From positions 1 through 64,000 of the forward strand of contig JACZKQ010000131.1 in assembly GCA_014859965.1 (NCBI GenBank): 64,000 nt of DNA, written 5' to 3'. This DNA comes from Phycisphaerae bacterium. Lineage in GTDB: Bacteria > Planctomycetota > Phycisphaerae > Sedimentisphaerales > Anaerohalosphaeraceae. Of the stretch, positions 59,533 to 64,000 are shown one piece after another (position 1 is the stretch's first letter; every line of letters starts with the position of its first letter). Under the pieces are notes generated by a model. The model worked only from the letters and a program-made list of their open reading frames with translations, was not told where the DNA came from and searched no databases. The position numbers were made by a program, and so were the translations under genes.

Positions 59533-60240
59533 ATGAATAGAACTGTACTGTTTTTGCTCGCGGTTGCAGCAGCGACCGGTTTGTGTGCGGCCGCCCCGAC
59601 GATCTCTTATACGGGGACTATGACGACCGCGGCGGGCGGCGGGCTGATCGCGGAAGCCGGTACGCCGTGGGCGACTGCCGGCGACATCACGCTTTCATGG
59701 ACGGTCTCTCGCGACCTCGCGGCCGACGATGTAGCCGGCTGGTGGCATTATCACTACGAGCTGACAATCCCGGCGAGCGTTGGCGCGATCAGTCACATGA
59801 CCCTGGAACGGTCCCCAGGATCGACGGAATTTGCCGATTTCGCCTTTTGGGTCGACGGCATATTGAGAACCGACGTGGCCGCTTACCTGGAAAACGGTCA
59901 GGGTACGGATGGTGTCGGGCCTGCCGCGTTTAAGTTCGAGACTCCCATTAAGGGAAATGACCTGGGGCACACGCTGATTGTGGATTTCTACAGTATGCGT
60001 GTTCCCACCTGGGGCGACTTCTACGCGAAGGACGGCAAGTACGGCAGTGTTTTTAATTCTGTCTGGAACTCGGGCCTTTCGGCGGACGATCCGACGGGTC
60101 CGCTGCAGAACGGTTCTCTGCATGGCCATCTGCTCGTGCCGGATACCGTCATGATTACTGTGCCGGCGCCGGGTGCTTTGCTGCTCGGCAGCATGGGAGT
60201 CGGGTTGGTCGGCTGGCTGCGTCGACGCAGGACGGTTTAG
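59533..60240 (+). CDS. PEP-CTERM surface protein, unknown domain
   Basis: A 235-residue protein with a signal peptide (VLFLLAVAAATGLCAAA), AAAGGAG upstream and a C-terminal sorting signal nearly the same as its neighbour's (VPAPGALLLGSMGVG, then GLVGWLRRRRTV). The middle is beta-rich with no cysteine (TISYTGTMTTA, WWHYHYELTIPASVG, DFAFWVDGIL) and reads like one of the many planctomycete/verrucomicrobial exported beta-sandwich domains of unknown role. It is probably cotranscribed with the thioester-type protein across an intercistronic hairpin and ends at a terminator. Confidence 0.75.
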   Translation: MNRTVLFLLAVAAATGLCAAAPTISYTGTMTTAAGGGLIAEAGTPWATAGDITLSWTVSRDLAADDVAGWWHYHYELTIPASVGAISHMTLERSPGSTEFADFAFWVDGILRTDVAAYLENGQGTDGVGPAAFKFETPIKGNDLGHTLIVDFYSMRVPTWGDFYAKDGKYGSVFNSVWNSGLSADDPTGPLQNGSLHGHLLVPDTVMITVPAPGALLLGSMGVGLVGWLRRRRTV

Positions 60241-60263
60241 CCGCACCATTTCTTACAACACGA

Positions 60264-60305
60264 AGGCCGGCGGCGGGATTGCACATCTCGCTCCGGCTTT
60301 TTTTT
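60264..60305 (+). terminator. Intrinsic terminator after the PEP-CTERM genes
   Basis: An imperfect stem GCCGG...CCGGC with inner GCG/CGC pairs (60266-60297), followed by a run of T residues to 60305. Confidence 0.65.
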
Positions 60306-60399
60306 CGCGTCGGCTGCGTCCGCACCGCACTCAATCACGCACGCTATGGGGCGCCGCCCGGGCAGAACCGATGGCTTTTATCCGATTCAGAATCATGGA

Positions 60400-60427
60400 T
60401 TGCGTTTTGTGCCATGAAGCGTATAGT
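60400..60427 (+). promoter_or_regulatory. Candidate promoter of the second zinc-ribbon gene
   Basis: TTGCGT (60400-60405), 16-nt spacer, TATAGT (60422-60427), giving a leader of only about 24 nt with AGGAGG in it. Confidence 0.55.
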
Positions 60428-60456
60428 ATGTGAAACCCGTTTCAGGAGGCCAATTT

Positions 60457-61005
60457 ATGAACTGTCCGGTTTGCAGAAACACAGCCTTGTGCGGCAGCGA
60501 TCTTGCGGGAAATCTGGAAGCGATGTTGTGCAGGCAGTGCGGCGGGCGATGGGTGCGGTCATTCCATTACTGGAAATGGCTGGACAAGCAGCAGGCCGGT
60601 TCAGCGGACAAGCCGCACGTCGATGTGCCGGCGGCGGCGGTTATGGATTCGCCTGCGGGCAAACTGTGCCCCGAGTGCGGCCATTTTCTCACGCAGCGCA
60701 AGGTCGGCCACGGCGTCGACTTCTGCCTGGACCGCTGCAACAGTTGCGGCGGCATCTGGTTCGACGCCAACGAATGGGAAGTCCTGATGGGCTTGGGCCT
60801 GCACGATCACGTGCACTTCATTTTCAGCGCCGGCTGGCAGAAGGAGGTGCGGGACGCCGAGGCCGAAGCGACCCGCGCCAAACGGGTCGAAGCCATTGTC
60901 GGACCGGCCGATTTCGTGCGTTTACAGGAAACGGCCGCCTGGATAAACACGCATCCGGCCAAGAGCGTCCTGTTGGGCTACCTGCTCGACAAGCAGCCAG
61001 GGTAG
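60457..61005 (+). CDS. Zinc-ribbon protein (zf-TFIIB type), 182 residues
   Basis: Starts MNCPVC behind AGGAGG. Ribbon 1 uses CPVC and CRQCGGRWV; ribbon 2 uses CPECGHFL and CNSCGGIWFDANEWEVL. The rest is helical and charged. It resembles the 139-residue protein at 49161-49580 in plan. Its last codons (LDKQPG, stop) lie in sequence that is repeated between and after the two palindromic elements that follow, so the 3' end of the gene may have been reshaped by them. Function unknown. Confidence 0.75.
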   Translation: MNCPVCRNTALCGSDLAGNLEAMLCRQCGGRWVRSFHYWKWLDKQQAGSADKPHVDVPAAAVMDSPAGKLCPECGHFLTQRKVGHGVDFCLDRCNSCGGIWFDANEWEVLMGLGLHDHVHFIFSAGWQKEVRDAEAEATRAKRVEAIVGPADFVRLQETAAWINTHPAKSVLLGYLLDKQPG

Positions 61006-61197
61006 GCGCATTCTCCGGACATCCGCATCGCAAACCCAACATGCGGCGACAATGGAGAGCAAAACCGGTTGGGCAGAGGCCAAAATCAGGAGCATCTGTT
61101 CGCCGGGGGGGGGATTTCGGCCTCTGGGGTCCCGAACGGTTTTGCTCGGTCCTTCCATCGCCGCCTGCGCTGCGAATTATGAGAAGAATGCGTTTGC
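61002..61197. repeat. Palindromic element, copy 1
   Basis: A 196-bp unit bounded by inverted ends (GCATTCTCC near the left, GAAGAATGCGTTTGC at 61183-61197) and holding a second pair of inverted arms: AGCAAAACCGGT (61058-61069) with a degenerate right arm ending GGTTTTGCT. A run of nine G lies in the centre. It begins at the stop codon of the zinc-ribbon gene. Frames in it are not credible genes. Confidence 0.8.
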
Positions 61198-61215
61198 CTT
61201 GGATAAACAGCCAGG

Positions 61216-61411
61216 GCAAACGCATTCTCCGGGTGTCCGCATCTCAAACCCAACATGCGGCGACAATGGAGAGCAAAACCGGTTGGGCAGAGGCCAAAAT
61301 CGGGAGCGTCTGTTCGCTGGGGGGGGGGATTTTGGCCTCTGGGGCCCCGACCGGTTTTGCTCGGCCCTTCCATCGCCACCTGCGCTGCGACCATGAGGAG
61401 AATGAGTTTGC
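61216..61411. repeat. Palindromic element, copy 2
   Basis: A second 196-bp unit, 214 bp after copy 1 and very similar to it. Left end GCAAACGCATTCTCC (61216-61230) and right end GGAGAATGAGTTTGC (61397-61411) pair with one mismatch. Inner arms: AGCAAAACCGGT/ACCGGTTTTGCT (61272-61283/61350-61361) and GGCCAAAATC/GATTTTGGCC (61292-61301/61328-61337), all perfect. The unit could fold into one long hairpin. Confidence 0.85.
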
Positions 61412-61432
61412 CCGGACAAACAGCACTGACCG

Positions 61433-61460
61433 TTGACATCGGCAGGGGGTTGGTTATGAT
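61433..61460 (+). promoter_or_regulatory. Sigma70-type promoter of dnaE
   Basis: Consensus TTGACA (61433-61438), 16-nt spacer, TATGAT (61455-61460), starting right after the second palindromic element. Start near 61467, about 39 nt before the ATG. Confidence 0.75.
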
Positions 61461-61505
61461 ACCCTCAGGGGGGCACGAGACTCTTTGGATGGAAACGGGA
61501 CTTAC

Positions 61506-64000
61506 ATGGCGCATAAGGGATTTACGCACCTGCACTTACATACGCAGTATTCGCTGCTGGACGGAGCCATCGGCCTTGGGGCGTTGTTTTCGCGGTGCAA
61601 AGAATTGGAGATGGATGCGGTTGCCATTACCGATCACGGCAACATGTTCGGTGCGATCGAGTTCTATACAAAGGCATTGGCCGCCGGCGTCAAGCCCATC
61701 ATAGGCATCGAGGCGTATATTGCGCCGGGTTCGCGGCTCGAAAAAGGCGGCGGCGGCGGCGTAAAGGAGAACGCCTATCACCTGGTCCTGTTAGCCGAGA
61801 ATGTCACGGGCTACCGCAATCTCCTCAAACTCAGCAGCATCGGCTTTACCGAAGGCTTCTACTACCGCCCGCGCATCGACAAGGAGATCCTCGCCCAATT
61901 CAGCGAAGGCCTGATCTGCACCACCGCGTGCATCGGCGGCGAGGTGCCGGCCATGCTCTTGCAGGGAGATGAGGAAAAGGCCCGGCAGGCCGTGGAGAAC
62001 TACCTGAAGATCTTCGGAGAGGATCGGTTTTTCATCGAGCTGCAGCATCACGAGCCCAGCGATCTGCCGGACTTGTCGCCGGCGCTGATCGATCTGGCCC
62101 GCAAGACGGGCGTGCCTCTGGTCGTCACCAACGACGTGCATTTCCTCCGGGCCGATGATTACGAGGCCCATAATGCCCTTTGCTGCATCAGCACCGGCAA
62201 GAAGGTGACCGACCCGACGCGGATGACCTATCCGCCCGACGTATATATGAAGACCAGCGGCGAGATGCGGGCGATGTTTGCGCACGTCGAGGAGGCCTGT
62301 GACAACACGCTGCGCATCGCCGAGCGGTGCAATGTGGAGATCGACCTCAAGAGCCGCCACGCCCCCAAGTATACGCCGTCGGACGGCGGAACGCCCGAGG
62401 CCATGCTGACCCGACTCGTTGAGCAGGGGGCAAAAAAACGCTACGGCAGGATCACCGATGAAATCCGACAGCGGATGGAGCGGGAGCTGGAGGTCATTGA
62501 GGGCAAGGGCTTTTCGAGCTATTTTCTGATCGTGTGGGATTTCTGTAACTACGCCGCCGAGAACAACATTCCCGTCGGCGCCAGGGGCAGCGCGGTAGGC
62601 ACGTTGGTGGGCTACTGCCTGGGCATCTGCGACGTCGACCCGATCAAATACGACCTCCTGTTCGAGCGGTTCATGGACCCCGAACGAAACGAGATGCCTG
62701 ATATCGATATCGACATCTGCCAGGACGGCCGCGCCCGGGCGCTGGAATACGTGCGGCAGAAGTACGGCCAGATCGCACAGATTATTACCTTCGGGACGAT
62801 GAAGGCCAAAGCCGTGATTCGCGACGTTTGCCGTGTGCTGGACGTCCCGCTCGCCGAGGCGGACCGCCTCGCCAAGCTCGTGCCGAACGAGTTGAAGATG
62901 ACGCTCGACAAGGCGCTGGAGATCGAGCCCGACCTGAAGAAGGCCTGCGATGAAAACGAGCAGACGCGCAAGGTCATCGAAATCGGCAAGAGGCTCGAAG
63001 GCCTGACGCGCCACGCCTCGGTGCACGCCTGCGGCGTGGTGATCGCCGATGAGCCGCTCACCGATTACCTGCCGCTGTATAAAACGCCGGGGTCGGACGA
63101 TCTGGTGACGCAGTTCGAAGGACCTACGGTCGAGCAGGTGGGGCTCCTGAAGATGGACTTCCTCGGCCTGCGGACCCTCAGCGTCATCGAGCGGGCGATC
63201 GAGCTGGCGCGAGAAGCACACGGGGTGAAAATCGACATCGAATCCATCGATAAGACCGACCAGAAGGTGTTGGGGCAGGTCTTCGGCCAGGGCCGCACCA
63301 AGGGCGTCTTCCAGTTCGAATCCGGCGGTATGCAGGACCTGCTGATGAAGCTCAAGCCCGACCGTATCGAAGACCTCATCGCCGCAAACGCCCTCTACCG
63401 CCCCGGCCCGATGGCGCTGATCCCCGACTTCATCGAGCGCAAGCACGGCGCCCGCTGGGATGTGCCGCACGCGATCATGCGCGAGGTGCTCGAAGAAACC
63501 TTCGGCATCATGATCTACCAGGAACAGGTGATGCGTATCTGCAACCGCCTCGGCGACATTCCGCTGCGCGAGGCGTATACGCTGATTAAGGCGATCGGCA
63601 AGAAAAAGCTCAAGGTCATCGCCAAGGAGAAGGAGCGGTTCATCAAGGGCTGCACCGCCAAGGGCCTCAAGGCCGAACAGGCAGAGCATATCTTCGACCT
63701 CATCGAAAAATTCGCCGGATACGGTTTCAACAAGAGCCACGCCACGCGCTATTCGTTCATCGCCTATCAGACCGCCTGGCTGAAGTATTACTACCCGGTG
63801 GAGTTCATGGCCGCGCTGCTCACGTACGAAATGGGCAACACCGATAAGGTCGTGGAGTATATCGGCGAGTCCAAGGAGATGGGCATCGAGGTCCTGCCGC
63901 CGGACATCAACGAGAGCTTCACAGATTTTACCGTCGTCTACAGCCGCGATCACGACCACAAGACGGGATCGGGCGTCATCCGTTTCGGGCTGGCCGCGGT
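61506..64000 (+). CDS. dnaE: DNA polymerase III alpha subunit (partial, runs off the window)
   Basis: The first 831 codons of the replicative polymerase, open to the window end. The PHP domain begins HLHLHTQYSLLDGA with AITDHGNMFG and GIEAYI. The polymerase palm has GARGSAVGTLVGYCLGICDVDPI and the catalytic aspartates in MPDIDIDIC, then TRHASVHACGVVIADEPL, AANALYRPGPMALIPDFIERK and YGFNKSHATRYSFIAYQTAWLKYYYPVEFMAALL. This is the DnaE1 type (not PolC or the error-prone DnaE2). GlySerAla replaces the more usual GlySerGly/Ala of the GRGS motif only slightly. The ATG at 61506 lies behind a consensus promoter, with a weak ribosome site. Confidence 0.95.
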   Translation, partial: MAHKGFTHLHLHTQYSLLDGAIGLGALFSRCKELEMDAVAITDHGNMFGAIEFYTKALAAGVKPIIGIEAYIAPGSRLEKGGGGGVKENAYHLVLLAENVTGYRNLLKLSSIGFTEGFYYRPRIDKEILAQFSEGLICTTACIGGEVPAMLLQGDEEKARQAVENYLKIFGEDRFFIELQHHEPSDLPDLSPALIDLARKTGVPLVVTNDVHFLRADDYEAHNALCCISTGKKVTDPTRMTYPPDVYMKTSGEMRAMFAHVEEACDNTLRIAERCNVEIDLKSRHAPKYTPSDGGTPEAMLTRLVEQGAKKRYGRITDEIRQRMERELEVIEGKGFSSYFLIVWDFCNYAAENNIPVGARGSAVGTLVGYCLGICDVDPIKYDLLFERFMDPERNEMPDIDIDICQDGRARALEYVRQKYGQIAQIITFGTMKAKAVIRDVCRVLDVPLAEADRLAKLVPNELKMTLDKALEIEPDLKKACDENEQTRKVIEIGKRLEGLTRHASVHACGVVIADEPLTDYLPLYKTPGSDDLVTQFEGPTVEQVGLLKMDFLGLRTLSVIERAIELAREAHGVKIDIESIDKTDQKVLGQVFGQGRTKGVFQFESGGMQDLLMKLKPDRIEDLIAANALYRPGPMALIPDFIERKHGARWDVPHAIMREVLEETFGIMIYQEQVMRICNRLGDIPLREAYTLIKAIGKKKLKVIAKEKERFIKGCTAKGLKAEQAEHIFDLIEKFAGYGFNKSHATRYSFIAYQTAWLKYYYPVEFMAALLTYEMGNTDKVVEYIGESKEMGIEVLPPDINESFTDFTVVYSRDHDHKTGSGVIRFGLAA

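Noticed and set aside
60279-61436. Plus-strand frame of 385 codons across the zinc-ribbon gene and the palindromic elements
   Set aside because: It runs through the zinc-ribbon gene in another frame and then through both repeat copies, giving the same peptide twice. This reflects the DNA repeat, not a protein repeat.

Overview
The window looks like a piece of the chromosome of a free-living, GC-rich, Gram-negative bacterium of the Planctomycetota, most likely class Phycisphaerae (Sedimentisphaerales-like). I infer this from gene content and style: two proteins with a C-terminal VPAPGALLLG-type PEP-CTERM sorting signal, a LamG/PKD surface protein ending in a dockerin-like half repeat, many exported Gfo/Idh/MocA dehydrogenases, DUF1080, PmoA-like (DUF6807) and GH172 proteins, and LptF/LptG permeases. 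No rRNA, tRNA, CRISPR array or transposase gene was seen.

Layout. 0.1-19.4 kb: mostly plus-strand genes for polysaccharide and sugar handling: an SSS symporter, a small structured RNA gene followed by a small protein gene, a very large GH13-GT5 (amylase/glycogen synthase) fusion, an exported metallopeptidase of a family best known from eukaryotes, GH172, a clan CD-like cysteine peptidase candidate, a Tat-exported DUF362 protein (minus strand), a C45-type amidohydrolase, a GH10 xylanase and an NRAMP-like transporter that lacks the usual metal ligands. 19.4-25.8 kb: a minus-strand operon of four redox/aldolase genes (OYE-GltD fusion, SDR, KDPG-type aldolase, fumarate-reductase-like flavoprotein) behind a good promoter and an inverted repeat. 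25.9-33.6 kb: two divergent transcription units with three Gfo/Idh/MocA dehydrogenases, a sugar isomerase/epimerase, a PmoA-like lipoprotein and a duplicated DUF1080 protein, which together resemble a 3-keto-glycoside pathway. 33.6-37.8 kb: TetR regulator, APH-type kinase, Ser/Thr kinase and radical SAM protein. 38.0-42.5 kb: a 49-residue protein and a pilT / membrane-anchored pseudo-GspE / CvpA-like operon. 42.6-53.6 kb: MgtE, an exported protein, HtpX and LemA, a lipoprotein with a TIM-barrel look, GalM, a zinc-ribbon protein, a WaaP/Kdo-kinase-like protein and LptF-LptG. 53.7-55.2 kb: thiC under a TPP riboswitch. 55.4-60.3 kb: secreted surface proteins, including a PEP-CTERM protein with a Cys-Gln thioester-type domain. 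60.4-64 kb: a second zinc-ribbon protein, two tandem palindromic elements and the first 831 codons of dnaE.

How it works together. Much of the window serves carbohydrate breakdown at the cell envelope: xylanase, GH172 and epimerase act on polymers or oligomers, the Gfo/DUF1080 set probably oxidises and cleaves glycosides through keto intermediates, and the redox operon probably takes oxidised sugar acids to pyruvate. The envelope is served by LptFG, HtpX/LemA and the sorted surface proteins. By eye, the plus strand is G-rich up to about 19-20 kb and C-rich afterwards whatever the gene direction. This would fit a terminus-like skew switch or an inversion boundary, but it needs a computed skew plot.
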